Assembly: GCF_008831285.2 (NCBI RefSeq)
Contig: NC_045147.1
Location: forward strand, 16,780,854 to 16,844,853
Reading direction: 5' to 3'
Length of the DNA: 64,000 nucleotides
Source: Nymphaea colorata
Taxonomy: Eukaryota > Streptophyta > Magnoliopsida > Nymphaeales > Nymphaeaceae
Both the position numbers and the translations under genes were made by a program. Positions 26,135 to 38,608 of this stretch are shown in pieces (position 1 is the first letter of the stretch; every line of letters starts with the position of its first letter). The notes beneath the pieces were generated by a model, which was not told where the DNA came from, made no database searches, and worked only from the letters and a program-made list of their open reading frames with translations.

Positions 26135-26240
26135 AGGACTCACTTTAATGAGTCCTCGATAATAGTTTGTTACTGTTTTGTTGTAAATGAGAAGGACTCA
26201 TTAAATGAGTCCTCGATAATAGTTTGTTACTGTTTTGTAA
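26135..26240. repeat. Tandem duplication, 58-base period
   Basis: Two copies (from 26135 and from 26193) sharing ATGAGTCCTCGATAATAG and TTTGTTACTGTTTTGT. Each begins with a near-palindrome, AGGACTCA...ATGAGTCCT. Copies are almost identical, so the duplication is young. Confidence 0.9.
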
Positions 26241-28112
26241 ATCTGCATCGAATATTTGAGGTACATTAGTAAAAATGCTCTAATATATAAAGTCTATCGA
26301 ATCTAAGATTCAATGACTCTACAAGGTTACATGAACAGTTGCCTCTCTTTTTTTCTTTCTTTTTAAGGGATTTCTTGTCCCCAAATTTTGTTATATATTT
26401 CAATTTTATCAGCTTTCTTTCTCTCTCTTTCTCCTCATTTTTTATATCCAGATTTGCTTGAAATAACACAAAGCATGAAGTTCAAGTGGATGTACATTCA
26501 AGAGTAGGTGTTGTTGGACGCTTTGCCACAGAGAGTCTGGATGTACATGCATATAGGATCCTTTGATTAAGAAATACCAAACATGCCTGCGCAATGGCTT
26601 CCAGTAATTCAAGCTCTTTATTTAATTCCAAATAAAAATTGTGAAAATGCAACGATTAAAATGAATTATATAAACTAGTTGAAGGCACGAATTTTCAGAA
26701 AAAAACATAAGAAAAATCTGACTCAGAAATTTGATTTAGATCATCATATATTTGGATAATACAAGTTTCAATGTTTTGCATTCGCCTACATGACATATGG
26801 TATAAATATTAACTGTTCACCGTTTACTTTTTCTTCGTAAAAGATGAAATGATTCTTACAGTTAACACTTTACAGTTACACTTGGGAGAAAAGAAGATGA
26901 ATAACAGGTTTGGATATATATATATACCCCAAACCTATATATATTTTGGACGCATATGTACCTTTGGCTAGTAGGGATTCCAACTGATCACATTAGAATA
27001 GGATCTACAATTAACCATATCCACATTTTCAGATATTCAGGTATTTAGTTCACATGTGAATGAAGAAAAATCAAAATCGAATTTTACAATTCGAATATGA
27101 GCCGAAACTGATTTTCAAATTCACGTATGAATCTGAATTTTAAACGAGTTGGTTTCATTCAGTCATAATTGTTTGCGGAAAAGAATTTGTTGGAATGGAT
27201 CTTTGCCCACACTAAGATGGGGGCGATCTTTTCAATATATTTGGATTCAGATTCTCGTCAGACCTTGTAGTTTGATGCGCCCAGATTGAAATAAAAAAAT
27301 GCGTACCAAAATTGTGATTCGCTTTAATAATCCGATCTTGATTCCTTCTTTACAGAGGAGATTAACCAGATTTGGACTTGGAATTGCTCATCACGTAAAT
27401 CGGAATCCAAGATTGGATTGTAAATGCGGGCCTGTTTGTATGGTGTCATCATACTTTTCAGGAGTGAGACCTACGGCTGATCGATTCGTGCATCGATTTT
27501 CGGTCACTGATAAGAAGTCAAGGATCTAAAGTTCTCCAATCCAACAACTTAAATTCCCGAGTCAATCAAACATACCCCTTGGGTTTTGACGACCTTATAG
27601 ATAATTGTTCTGAGCAATTTAATTTGATCGTCACTTGATTATAATTTCCCGGGAACTTGGTTCTATACTGGTTCCAAAACAAGGAGTTTCGGTTCTCTTC
27701 ATTTTGAAGACTGATGCTTTTGTTCTTGAGAATTGGCAGGACGACCGGCCAAGGATCTGCATCATATGTGTGATCAAAAATTTTGCGGCTTGTTTTCGGA
27801 ACTTGATTACAGTCTTTGGCTTTTCAAAACGAGTTAATTTTTCTCCATGGAAACCCCAGAGTGGCAGACAAAGCCAATTTAAATGGTGAAAATTGTTATA
27901 AATGCTGCGTATTTTCGTACATTAGTATTAGTTCATACATTTTTTTTCTTGTTTTTCTTTTAACAGTCCATGAGATGGTCCTCGTGAATGAGACATGCAA
28001 ATATAGATAAGCAAGAAATTGGCAAATTAATTGTGTTTTCACGTGCCATGGTTGTCGGAGGTCAGAGATATCGTCTAGGACTATTGGAGAAACTCAACCT
28101 CTCTCTCTCTCT

Positions 28113-28149
<37 letters not shown>

Positions 28150-29150
28150 TTATGAATCTGCTTAAACTTAGGCGTATGTACACATGCATATGTGTGTGGT
28201 GCCTGTTTTCTCGTGCATTGACTGCTGACCAGTCGGTCAAGAAAATGCATGCAGTGCCTAATGACTTGACCAACTGGACTTGGACGATCAGACTTTAATA
28301 ATGGGTCAGTAGAGTTGTTAGCGCGACTTGATTAGGTATGAACACTCTCGGGGTCTCCTCCATTAAGGAAGTGAATGAATAGATCAGATTTGTTCCAATT
28401 AATATCTGACTCGAACCTGACCTGTTTACATCCTTAAGAACACAACTCAGTCAACCGTAAAAACAAAAAAGCTCCAATTGAGTCAACGGTCGTATGAGGT
28501 AAGGCCTACAGACTCAGTCCGAATTTTAATTAATTAAGTTGTTGACCGTCATGAGATTGAACCAACGACCCAGCTCAGCTGATCAAATAAGATTAGAATC
28601 TAGTCTTACAACTTTGGTGTTCACGAGAATTTCTAGTCAAATCTACTGTTGCAAATAAAAATAGTTTAATTGAGATCACATGATCGATTAAACGTTTTGG
28701 AAATACTGATCTGTATTCAGGGGATGAAAGATATTGCAAAAAAAGTTGAAGGCGAGAGAAATAACTGATGCTCAGCTGATTTACTGCAAATTAGATGAAT
28801 ATGGAACTCAACTCTGGCTGATCATGGAGCATTGATTCCATGGCGCGTAGAGAAAAGGAAAAAGAAACAAAAGTTCATAAATGAGAACTGCATGAATAAA
28901 TGGACGACTTGATTGTGCAACTTCCTTCTTACTGGTTGGTTGGTCCCAAATTAGTTGAAGTCAAGCAAGTCTCGAGAAGACTCCGGCGACTCCATGCGTA
29001 GACTGCAAATCTTTCTCCTTCACAACTCTTGCACCACTCACGCCATTTTCATCCTCGTCTCATCTGCCTTCGCCTATCCTTTAGAAGCGAGATCTATAGG
29101 AGCGATGAGCGGTGTGTACGGCAATGTAGTCAACGCAAGTTGATGAATAT
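26241..29150. other. Intergenic spacer
   Basis: AT-rich, no gene seen. Contains a (CT)n(TA)n microsatellite at 28099-28146 and diverged repeat-like sequence around 27050-27150 (runs of GAATTTGAA-like words). Confidence 0.55.
28099..28146. repeat. (CT)n(TA)n compound microsatellite
   Basis: CT run passing directly into TA run. Confidence 0.95.
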
Positions 29151-29160
29151 ATATAGAAAA

Positions 29161-29392
29161 ATTGAATGGTGACTCTAATTTTCTAGAGTCATTCTGTCAT
29201 CTAATATGTATCGTTCGATCCAACATGATGGATGGTTAAAGAGAAAAATAAAAAGAAAAAGATGATGAATATTTTTGTCATCTAATATTAGTTTACATTT
29301 TTTTCTTCTTGTTTGTCTTTTCAACCATCCATCTACTTTAAATAGAACAACTTTGAGAGCTGGGTTATTCTAAATAGAAAGAGCTATCGTTC
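29161..29392. mobile_element. MITE family A, copy 3 (inverted relative to copies 1 and 2)
   Basis: Begins ATTGAATGGTGACTCTAA, the reverse complement of the right end of copy 2. It contains TCATCTAATATTAGTTTA and CAACCATCCATCTACTTTAA, both reverse complements of interior words of copy 1. The right end is diverged. It is followed by a (TA)n run at 29394-29416. Confidence 0.65.
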
Positions 29393-31156
29393 ATATATAT
29401 ATATATATATATATATCTCCATTGACTTCATTCATTTGGTGTTATCTTTCCAAAGACAAACTATGTATATGTGATCTCCAAGCTCAGAAACTTAGGAATA
29501 AAGGGTAGTTCATATTTTTTTTTTAATTTATGGATAATATTATAGAAAAATTGTGAAACGGATGTTATACCGGTGGTGGCCACGTATAATGTTGTAGTGA
29601 TATACTTTTAGTCAAGAAATTACATTGGAAGGTAAGTTTTGCCGAACATGGTTTGAAAATGAGATTTCCGCTTGAAGCAGAATTACATTTTCTAAGTGAA
29701 TCTTCTTAGACCGAACAGTAATTTTATTTATTTTTGATAGTTTAGAAGTGATCGGCCGAATCATCATATGATATTGTTGTTTTTCTCCTGAATTTCTATC
29801 TATCGTTCCTTCCAAGTTATGAGAGGATCGAATTGTACTGGACTGCTTGACTCGGTTAGTGGTCAACTTCCTCCCTCTCATTGTGGAAAAACCGTTGCCG
29901 ATGTCTGAGCTAGAAATTATTAATTGATGAGCAATTATAATATTTTTGAACTGGGTTCAATGGACTTCATATGACTGGACCCAGCTCACAAATGCTCACA
30001 CCAAACTCCTTCACTACCTGTTTACCATATCACGGTCAATATTTTTGGGTAAGGGATCGTTTCGTAGCCGAATAATTTGCGATAAATGGGATATTCCCGA
30101 AGCATTTTATGCATCTACTCCAAATTTTGGGAAAGATTCATGAGGCACTCGTAAAGTATCCATGTTACCAAACGATAATCCATAAGAAGAAGTCGTTTGA
30201 TTGTGAGTGTTCAATAATATATCCTAAATATTGAGTCAGATTTATGAAACACTTGAACTACTATTTATAAATAATTTGCCTCAATTTTAAGGCAGAAAGT
30301 GTTTCATTTGCTAAATGGCTCTTAAGTGCCTGCTTGGTAAATGAAACATTACGTAACTGTTACATAAATATGGTTCAAAGATTGAGATAGATTTTTATAA
30401 TATCTTACGAAATAATTTATGAATTTTTCCTAGCTTTTGAGGAAGTTTATGGAACAGTTAAAAACTGTTCATTTAAGAAGAGAGGGGTCCTTATGACACT
30501 AACAATTAAACCATGTTTTTAAAGGAACAAAGTGAATTTCCATGAGGTATTAATATAAGGGCTTCTTCATGAAAAATACCTAGCTCTGCCCCTGCCTACA
30601 TTGGCAATGTTCTATCGGGACGAACTAGTTGACTGTTCCAGTCAAGTAGTCCAACTATTCCCTTAAATTATTCACAAAGATGACTATAAAATTGATAGTG
30701 GGATCCACTGATTCCTGAAATGTGAGTAGCAATTTAGTAGCACAGTAGACGATGGAATAGAGCATGAAGAAAACTACAAAAATTGATCATAAAATATTCC
30801 AAATATATGGTTCTGAATAAACAATCTGCGGGCATTTTGTATGGTCGGATTGTACAAAAGACGGGATGACTGAATTGGCGGGCTGGTACCATCCATTCCT
30901 TAATAACGAAGAAAGGACTCATGCAGTGTGAAGCAATTACTTATACTAAAATAATTGAAAAGAACGGTCTTTTCTATGTAATGTCTAAAGTTTATAGTAT
31001 GATGATGCGTCTCTATGGCTGTTTCTCGTTTGACAAGTTCGAGCTTTTTTTATGTTGAATATGACAATTTATTTACTAAGGACTTTAGTTTAATGTGGTG
31101 CTTAAGAGAGTTGATTTCTAGATCTTGTCCATATTTTGGACAACATGGTATATAGG

Positions 31157-31314
31157 TGTAGCGACCTAACTCACTCTCACATCAGGTATAGTCTTTAATT
31201 CGACGGTTCCCAACTCACTTCTTAGCAATTTCAGTTTCAACTAAAAAAAAAAGAACTTGAGATTCGTTAGATCAAAGGCCCGAGCTCGGTGTGATAGTGG
31301 GTCAGGTCGTTACA
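31157..31314. mobile_element. Short element with 24-base terminal inverted repeats
   Basis: The left end reads TGTAGCGACCTAACTCACTC. The right end in reverse complement reads TGTAACGACCTGACCCACTA; the match extends to CAC on both sides (about 20 of 24 identical). Total 158 bp, non-coding. A related but more diverged stretch is at 53460-53535 (shares CGACGG.TCCCAAC and a TTTCAGTTT word). Confidence 0.6.
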
Positions 31315-31642
31315 TAACCATATTCAACATTCATACTTGGAGTTCCACATGTACGTACACATGTGATTTAAGGGATGGATTGTAACTGCCCAACAGTTGA
31401 GCATCGTATTTAAGATTGTGAGGAATCTTTAGGGTCTTATAAAGTTGGTTGTATTGGTTGCTAACTTTTTTTTGAGCTGAAATTGAAACTATTAAGAGAC
31501 CGATTAGATCCCATTAGACCAAGGTGGCCAAGAAAAGTTGATCGTATCATTACAATAGGTTCAAAGAAGATACCAGTGAATTAAGTGGAAAAATGATGAA
31601 ACTGTAGTAGATTAATTGGCAACCTTGTATTTTACTACTGTC

Positions 31643-31645
<3 letters not shown>

Positions 31646-31696
<51 letters not shown>
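31646..31696. repeat. (TA)n microsatellite
   Basis: About 25 uninterrupted TA units. Confidence 0.97.
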
Positions 31697-31699
<3 letters not shown>

Positions 31700-33248
31700 A
31701 AGTCGCGACAGTGCGGTTTTGAAATATGTAATCCCAGCTAGTTGATTTGAATGTGGAATTAATGTAAATTGGTTCGATCAACATAACTAAGCCCCACCAA
31801 GAGGCATTTAACATCCAGATCTAGCATTTGACTCGGTTGACTTGGAGTGATAAGGGTGCAGTTCGTGCTACGAGCACCGCTGGCTAAAGGAGTGGATCGG
31901 GTTCTGCTCTCGATCTTATGCTTCTGTATTGTCCATGTCAACTCCGCCGCACTCGGACAAATCCGTCACCCTGTTGTCCAAAGATTCACATTTTTTTTTA
32001 ATTACCCTTTTTTCTTTGTCATTTTGGAAAAATGCTTTGATTCGAGGACTCGATGTCACCGACTTTGATATTTGTGCCATCTTTTGACATGAATTTTGCT
32101 TGGTTGGCGTGACCATGGATTCAGATGTGAACGTCTTCCACCAATGCATGCCTTTGCGTCCGGACCGGAATACAAACAGGGACTCCCCAGGATGCCCTCA
32201 CAGAAGGGCGGTGGTATCAAAGGAACGATGAGGGCAAAACTTGAAAACAAAATGAAAAGTTGATTGAATAAAATGGGAAAACTCATCTTTATGTTAACAA
32301 AGGTGATAACCAAACCCATGTTAAATGCGTTCATAGCAATGTCAATGGATAAATTTAGGTTCGAATTTCTACATTATATTTACAACCCAAATTTTCAATT
32401 TGCAATCCGAATCCAATCCCATTTCAACTTTTATTTTCACATCAGTCTTGAGTATGACTTTCGAATATATCTTCGAATTTGAACTAAATATAAATCCAAA
32501 TCCAACCAGATCTTCATAAACATGAATCCAACCAGGTGTCATTTCTGAATCTCATTCAATTCCATATTCATATGTTCATTGCTTTCTCAACTTTTTTAAA
32601 GCATTTCAATCAAATACGTAATTCAAATCCGATCTATTGTCATTTCTATGGGGGCTTTGGACCTGGTCTTTTGAGTGAGTCAAGAACATACTTGGCTGAC
32701 TCGTTGAGTTGGCTTGAGAATCGTTTGAGTAAGCTCGATTCACGAGAAAAACCTGGCCATGAGTCAAGGTTGGCTCGGCTTGATTTGCTCACGACTAGGT
32801 TCTGACTCATCCGATTTAGGTTATTTAAAAACTCGATCGAATTGAATTGATGTGTGAACTAACTAACCCACTTACCGGATCATCTTTCAATCCGAGTCCC
32901 CGAGTTGTAGGTTTAGTGCCATAAGTCGCCCAACACTAACCGCTAGTTTTTGAAATAAACCGTCACATTTTGAATTTTCAACGGTCAACGTTCAAACGCG
33001 CCAGTTCCATAATCAATCTTTTTCTGGCCTCTCTTGCAGCGATTTACTAAATTACCCTCCCCTGATGACCGTCAATTTCAACAGAAGTGGGCCATGAACG
33101 GTAGATTTGACAAAGTTTGGGGGTACCACGGTGATGTTTTGAACGGCTGGAGGGTGGTCCCCACCCGAGCCTCTCGTTCCCGCGTCCCGTGACTGACTCA
33201 ACGGGCGTATTAAAGGGGGCAAACAGAGAACCAACCAACCCACACAAA

Positions 33249-33255
33249 TATAAAT
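33249..33255 (+). promoter_or_regulatory. Candidate TATA box of the U-box gene
   Basis: TATAAAT, 114 bases upstream of the proposed start at 33363. It places the likely transcript start near 33280, which excludes the in-frame ATG at 33189. Confidence 0.5.
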
Positions 33256-33362
33256 TCCCAACCTCAGACGCAAGTAGGGAGACTGGACTGGACTCCGAGT
33301 TCCGGTCGCTCGTCCTTATTTATGTTCCTCTGGCCAACAACGCCTACATACTAACCAGCTCG

Positions 33363-34709
33363 ATGCCGCTGTGGAGAATCCGAATGGGGTCCGGAAGGAG
33401 CAAGTCCGGCGAGAGGCTGTCTGGCAAGACTGGGCCGCCGGCGGTCGACCTCTCCGAGGTCGTCATACCCCCTGCATTCCGGTGCCCCATCTCGCTTGAC
33501 CTCATGAAGGACCCCGTCATCCTTTCCACCGGCATCACCTACGACCGGCAAAGCATCGAGAGGTGGCTCGACGACGGCAACCACATCTGCCCCGTCACCA
33601 AGCAGCCCCTCCAAAGCTCCGAACTCGTCCCCAACTACTCGCTCCTTCGGGTGATACAGAGATGGTGCGTCGACCACCCATCCGCGGGAATCGAAAGGAT
33701 CCCCACGCCTCGGGTACCTGCTTCTCGGTCTCAGGTCGCCGAGATGCTCTCTCAGGTGGAGATTGCGAGCCGGCGCGGCAGTCCGCCCAGCTTCGCGACC
33801 GCCGTGGATCGGATTCGGCTTCTGGCGAGAGAGAACGAGCGGAACCGGCGGTGTGCTGTGGGAGCCGGCTCGGGTGCGGCTCTCACCGCAGCTCTCGCGG
33901 CCTTCTGTGAGAGGTTCGCGGAGGCGGAGGGGGATGTGGAGCCGAATGCGGCCGTTGAGGCGGCGCTGGCTGCTGCGGCAGCGGTGATGCCGCTGGACGC
34001 TGAAGCATGTTCCCGGGTGTGGACTCGGTCGTGCATGAGGCGCCTGGGTAGGGTGCTTCAAGGGGGCAGCCTGGAGGGGAGGAAGAACGCGACGTCGTTT
34101 CTGAGGGCCGTTCTGGAAGACGAGGTGGAGGTTGCAAATAACAGGAAGATTTTGGAGTCGACTCCGGCGCTGGTGGAGGGGCTCGCAAGGGCAGTTCGGG
34201 AGCCGATCTGCCCGTCGGCGACGAAGGCCTCGTTGACGTCCATCTTCCGGATGGCGTCCGCCAGCGACCAGATTGCGTCCCGGGTCGTGGACTCCGGCTT
34301 GGTGCCCGTGCTGCTGGAGACGCTGGCCGAGTGCGAGCGCGGGGTGTGCGAGAAGGTGCTGGCGGTGCTCGACCTGGCGTGCGCGTGCCGAGAGGGGAGG
34401 AAGCGGGCGTGCGAGAACGCGTTGGCGGTGCCTGTGCTGGTGAAGAAGGTGCTGAGGGTGTCGGAGGCGTCGACGGAGCTGGCGGTGTCGGTGCTGTGGA
34501 GGCTATGCAAAGGGGCGAGGGACGACGCCGTGGTGACGGAGGCCCTTTCGATGGGGGTGTTCCAGAAGCTGCTGTTGCTGCTGCAGCTGGGCTGTGGGGA
34601 AAGGACCAAGGAGAAAGCTACGGACCTGCTGAAGATGATGAACGCCTACAGAGACAGGGGCGACTGCGTTGACTCCGGCGACTTCAAGGAGGTCAAGCGG
34701 CCGGTCTGA
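33363..34709 (+). CDS. U-box E3 ubiquitin ligase, PUB20/PUB21/CMPG1 type
   Basis: Transfers ubiquitin from an E2 to substrates; CMPG1-type proteins act in defence signalling. Intronless and GC-rich, 448 aa. The U-box is at about residues 35-108 (IPPAFRCPISLDLMKDPV, STGITYDRQSIERWL, CPVTKQPL), followed by the subgroup hallmark GIERIPTPRVP, then ARM-type helical repeats to the C-terminus. The start at 33363 (MPLWRIRMGSGRSK) is chosen because relatives begin with a short basic segment just before the U-box, and because the longer frame from 33189 would start upstream of the TATA box. No second E3 or substrate gene is nearby. The exact orthologue among PUB20/21/CMPG1 cannot be fixed without a tree. 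Confidence 0.93.
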   Translation: MPLWRIRMGSGRSKSGERLSGKTGPPAVDLSEVVIPPAFRCPISLDLMKDPVILSTGITYDRQSIERWLDDGNHICPVTKQPLQSSELVPNYSLLRVIQRWCVDHPSAGIERIPTPRVPASRSQVAEMLSQVEIASRRGSPPSFATAVDRIRLLARENERNRRCAVGAGSGAALTAALAAFCERFAEAEGDVEPNAAVEAALAAAAAVMPLDAEACSRVWTRSCMRRLGRVLQGGSLEGRKNATSFLRAVLEDEVEVANNRKILESTPALVEGLARAVREPICPSATKASLTSIFRMASASDQIASRVVDSGLVPVLLETLAECERGVCEKVLAVLDLACACREGRKRACENALAVPVLVKKVLRVSEASTELAVSVLWRLCKGARDDAVVTEALSMGVFQKLLLLLQLGCGERTKEKATDLLKMMNAYRDRGDCVDSGDFKEVKRPV

Positions 34710-35398
34710 ACCTGACTTGCCCTCCGGCTTCCCGGATAATCTCCGAGTAGTCTCATTCTAGCGTGGTTGTTTCCTTGTATGGAGCAGGAAGAGTGCCTAC
34801 TCCGATCGAGTGACCGGGTGGCAGGTGTTGCCTCTGTTTTATCATGGTTGCAGCCAGGTATTTGTTGATACTTCATCGTTCATTTTGTTCATGGTTTGTA
34901 AGAGTGTGTAGAAGAGATCAGGCTTATACGTATTCGACAATTTGTTGAGAGAGGTAGTCGGATAAAGAAATGTACAGATAAAGCTGTCGATGATACTTGA
35001 ACAGTTGAAATGAAAAGATTGTAACATATCACCGTAGGGATTTGATAATTCCGTTTTGTGGAAGTGTTTTGGAACTCACAATTCACTTAAAATCCCTTTA
35101 CTGTTGTCAGATTTTGTTTGCTTGGTAGTGTTGTTGCATAATGATTTTGGATATACCATCAACTACCGCTCGAAATGAAGTTCTGGTCGGCTTCATGAGG
35201 TTTGCAACTTAGCGTGTAACAGAGGGAAGAAAAGGGAAAAATCAAAGAGAAGGAGAGAATTTTTTCAGGGAAATTAACATATAAATTATAACTTCATTGA
35301 GTTTCTTCATCTGGGGAATTCATCTGTTTGATCTTGTTTCTAATTGTTCTGGCGATGACTACTACTTGCAAGCTCATTACCAACAATGACAAGATTAA

Positions 35399-35706
35399 TG
35401 GGGTGTTTGATCAGGCCAGAATTGTTAAAATTAAAATCTTCATTCTTTTTTATGAACTGAAAATTGCTTCATCAAACGAAATTTTTTTGACTCATTTTGA
35501 ATCAGAATTTTATAATTGTGATTCAATCCTAAAAAGTGCAAATATGATTTTTAGAATTTTAAAATTTTTTCTTTTGCGTTTAGGCCATACATAAATCAAA
35601 ATTTTATACTATCAAGACACTAAGAACTAGAACTGAAATTTCCATTCTAATTCTGACATTTTGTTTTTTTGTTTTAAATCAAAATTTAAAGCCGTCAAAC
35701 GCCCTC
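35399..35706. mobile_element. MITE, possibly PIF/Harbinger-like
   Basis: Left end TGGGGTGTTTGATCAGGC; right end in reverse complement GAGGGCGTTTGACGGC. TAA occurs immediately on both sides (35396-35398 and 35707-35709), as expected for a 3-base target duplication. 308 bp, AT-rich, non-coding. The superfamily call rests on the TAA alone. Confidence 0.5.
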
Positions 35707-36420
35707 TAAAAGAATAAAAATGATAGAGAACAGTCATCCTGTGCTCAGTTCGCTTGCATGGCACCAAGCAAAGAAATTCTAAATTAATTCACAGAGACCC
35801 TTTCCTTTTTCTTTTCGTCTTTCATATTAAACTGCGTCGACCTCGTGAATTGAATAATGAGTTTTCCATGGTTACATATTTGTGAGGGAGTCGTGAATCG
35901 TGTGCTGGCTAACTAATAAAGAACACGGCATCGTGAGGAGTGACGGAAAGAAAAGGAGAAGGAAAAGAGAAGCGGCAAGGGCGGCGAATTCTTCAGGAGG
36001 AAATGTGTCCCAAGCAAGCACGTGGCGGCGATTGCTTTACCAGGAAATTTTGTCCGACGCAAGCATGTGACTGTTTTCTTAACAGGTCATTTTTTAGAAA
36101 TACTTTCCGTTCCGATAAGAAACTCTGAAAAGACCAAGCCACTCGGAGACGGACCTACCATTCAATCCATCCAATCAAAAGCCGGTGCCACTCACATTTA
36201 TCGACCTAAGTTTTAAGGGACATAGTGTAACTGGTCAAACTAAAACCTGTTATTGTATGTACCGCTACCATCGATGACGTCCATGCAGATCAAGATCCGG
36301 AAAGTAATGGAAATGAAGGGGGCGTTCGGGTTTCTCTAGAGATGAATCTCTCACTCGCCTGAATTGACCACCTGAACGTACAGGTTATGAAATGCGCAAG
36401 GAAAGATTGCACGCACGGCT

Positions 36421-36589
36421 ATTAGTGGCAGACCCAAGATTTTTCATCCTTAAGGCACTTGTGACACAACTTTGGTGTGCACATTGCATATAAATTTAAT
36501 TTAGAGTTATAACAATATGAAGTTAACACATTATAATGAAATTTCTTAGGTAGTGGCCCACCCCAACCAACAACTAGCTCCACTACTGA
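36421..36589. mobile_element. Probable short TIR element
   Basis: Begins ATTAGTGGCAGACC and ends GAGCTAGT-like in reverse complement (CAGTAGTGGAGCTAG). Near-repeats ACGGCTATT and ACGGTTATT lie at the two edges and could be a target duplication, but the ends and duplication overlap ambiguously. Confidence 0.35.
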
Positions 36590-37642
36590 CGGTTATTGAT
36601 GCATGCGTTGGTAATTTGGGAAAAATTAGTCCCTTAAAACGGCAAAGAAGCTCCAGTAAAACTCTCATTGATTCAGTTTGAGAAATTTAGAGGTAACTAC
36701 ACATAGTTTGATTTGTTCACAAAAAACCCCCCTTAACGATTAAAAGATTAGTCGACATGTGACTCCGCCTCTGCAATGGAGAAAGCAGACTCCTACCACC
36801 TAGAGAGAACTTTCAAGAAAGCGGAATTAATATGAAGTACATTTGATTATTTGGCTAATCTTGAAGCCTGTCATTATAGCTTTTGTCCCGTTTAGGTATT
36901 TTCCAACTTTAGCTAGAAGAAACCCATTGATGACCGTTTTGCAGAACCCTTATCTTCCAATGTTTGTCAACTAATTGCTTAGCCCGGGACTTCAATGCTG
37001 ATTGTGAAGTCAATTAGTTGAACTTTGAAAACTAAGACAGAAAGGGTTACTTATTCTATACTGTTTTCTTCTCTCGTAGTTCCTTGTTTTTGTGTCTGAT
37101 TTGATCGCATCTGATTCCCTCCCCACATGGTTCTACCATGCATCCATGACTCGCGTAAAAGGCTAACGACACCCTTGAGATTTGAACTAGTGACTGGCCA
37201 CCTAATCGAATTTGGATTGGAACCAACTCCATTCAGAATGCTGTTACATAGGCCGGGCCGGATCGAGGACGTGTCCCGAACAACGCCAGCCGAAAATAAA
37301 CCATAATCAGGAGAAAGCGGGACCCAGTCCGGACCAAATCAAGCCCAAAATGTTCAATTTTGGACTACCTCGACCCTCGTCAGGCAATATAAAACCAGAC
37401 ACCGACATGCCTTTTCCTCACCCAATTCGCTCTCTTATTCAAATTTGCCGACTTGAGCCAACCCAGTCAACTTTCAACCTTTGAACGCCAACCATGCCCC
37501 ATCTTTTCACACTTACATGCATGAACATACGTACAAGAAAAAGGCTCAAATATATAACAGTATGAGTAAGGTTAGGTTATCCAGTGTGTGCTTAAACAGC
37601 CCATCTTATCACAGCAATCAAACATATATAACTTAAGGGTAA

Positions 37643-37663
37643 CCTCCGGTTGCGAACCGGAGG
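37643..37663. repeat. Perfect 9-base-pair hairpin
   Basis: CCTCCGGTT, loop GCG, AACCGGAGG. Isolated GC-rich inverted repeat in AT-rich spacer; no T run follows and no gene adjoins it. Confidence 0.6.
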
Positions 37664-38608
37664 CCGATATAAAATCCCAATTTCTTGGATGTCCTGTCCA
37701 AGCAAACAGTAGACTTGTTTAGAGGAGTATCTAAATCAAACATTCTGGTGTGGTAGGTATTCTATTCATTTACGGCACGACTTGGAAGTCTGGTCTCCGC
37801 ACCATGTTGGCTCAATGCTCTTCGATTCCGGCGACCGGCCAGCCGGCCTGGTCCTCAGTTCTTCCCCTTTTTCTCTATAATAAAATATCGGAGGTGATCG
37901 GTAAGAGCTGCAGTCTTCCAGTTTTTCTCTTCGGAGGTGAGAAGCTGGAAGCCGGTCTGAGTTAAGCGAGAAAAGTGGTTGGAATTTGATATAAAATCTT
38001 CAACTTGATCAATTTCCAGAGTTTCTTTTTCCAACTGTCCATCATACGCAGTTGGAGCCTAAAGGCGTCTTAAGTAGAAAGCAAGGTTTGGTGTTTGATA
38101 AAATATTAGGCCGTTGAAGTCCCAAAAGCAAACAGGATGACTCCATTGATCACCAAATAAACGAAAAAGATAACTAAAACCATCCATTATAAACATGTGC
38201 TTCTGCTCTAAAGTTCAGATTATGAATTTAAAAGGGGCGTTTGGTGTAACAGTGTGGTCATTCGAACACAACATTCCTGTTATCAAACGTCTCACCGATA
38301 TGCTGTGTTGGCCGTATGAATCGGTACATATTTTGAACATAACATTCTTTTGCAGACAACTATCAAACAAATTAATATTATATCACATTAGAACAAATAC
38401 ACTTTCTGTGAATAGTGCAATCGGATGGCAAGACAGCTCACACTCAAGTGTAGTCTAAGTTTAAATTTTTTTAGACACTGTTATTTTTCAATATATTACT
38501 TTTTTTAGACTGTAAACAGTGACAAACACTATACCCAAGTTGAATGATGTATCATAGGTCTACTCAATCCCGAAACAAGACAGAACCTTAGAGATGTAGG
38601 TCCAGGTG

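Larger units (their letters stand above)
29417..33188. other. Intergenic spacer upstream of the U-box gene
   Basis: No gene recognised. Holds a short TIR element at 31157-31314, a long TA microsatellite at 31646-31696, and diverged low-complexity repeats around 32350-32540 (AATCC/AAATCC words). Confidence 0.55.

Noticed and set aside
33189-33362. Upstream in-frame ATG extending the U-box protein by 58 residues
   Set aside because: It lies before the likely TATA box, and the added sequence resembles nothing in the family.
33351-34061. Long minus-strand open frame opposite the U-box gene
   Set aside because: It is the antisense shadow of GC-rich codons; composition is Arg/His/Gly-rich with no domain.
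37165-37210. tRNA-like B box on the minus strand (AGTTCAAATCTC)
   Set aside because: Imperfect B box, no matching A box at proper spacing, no cloverleaf.
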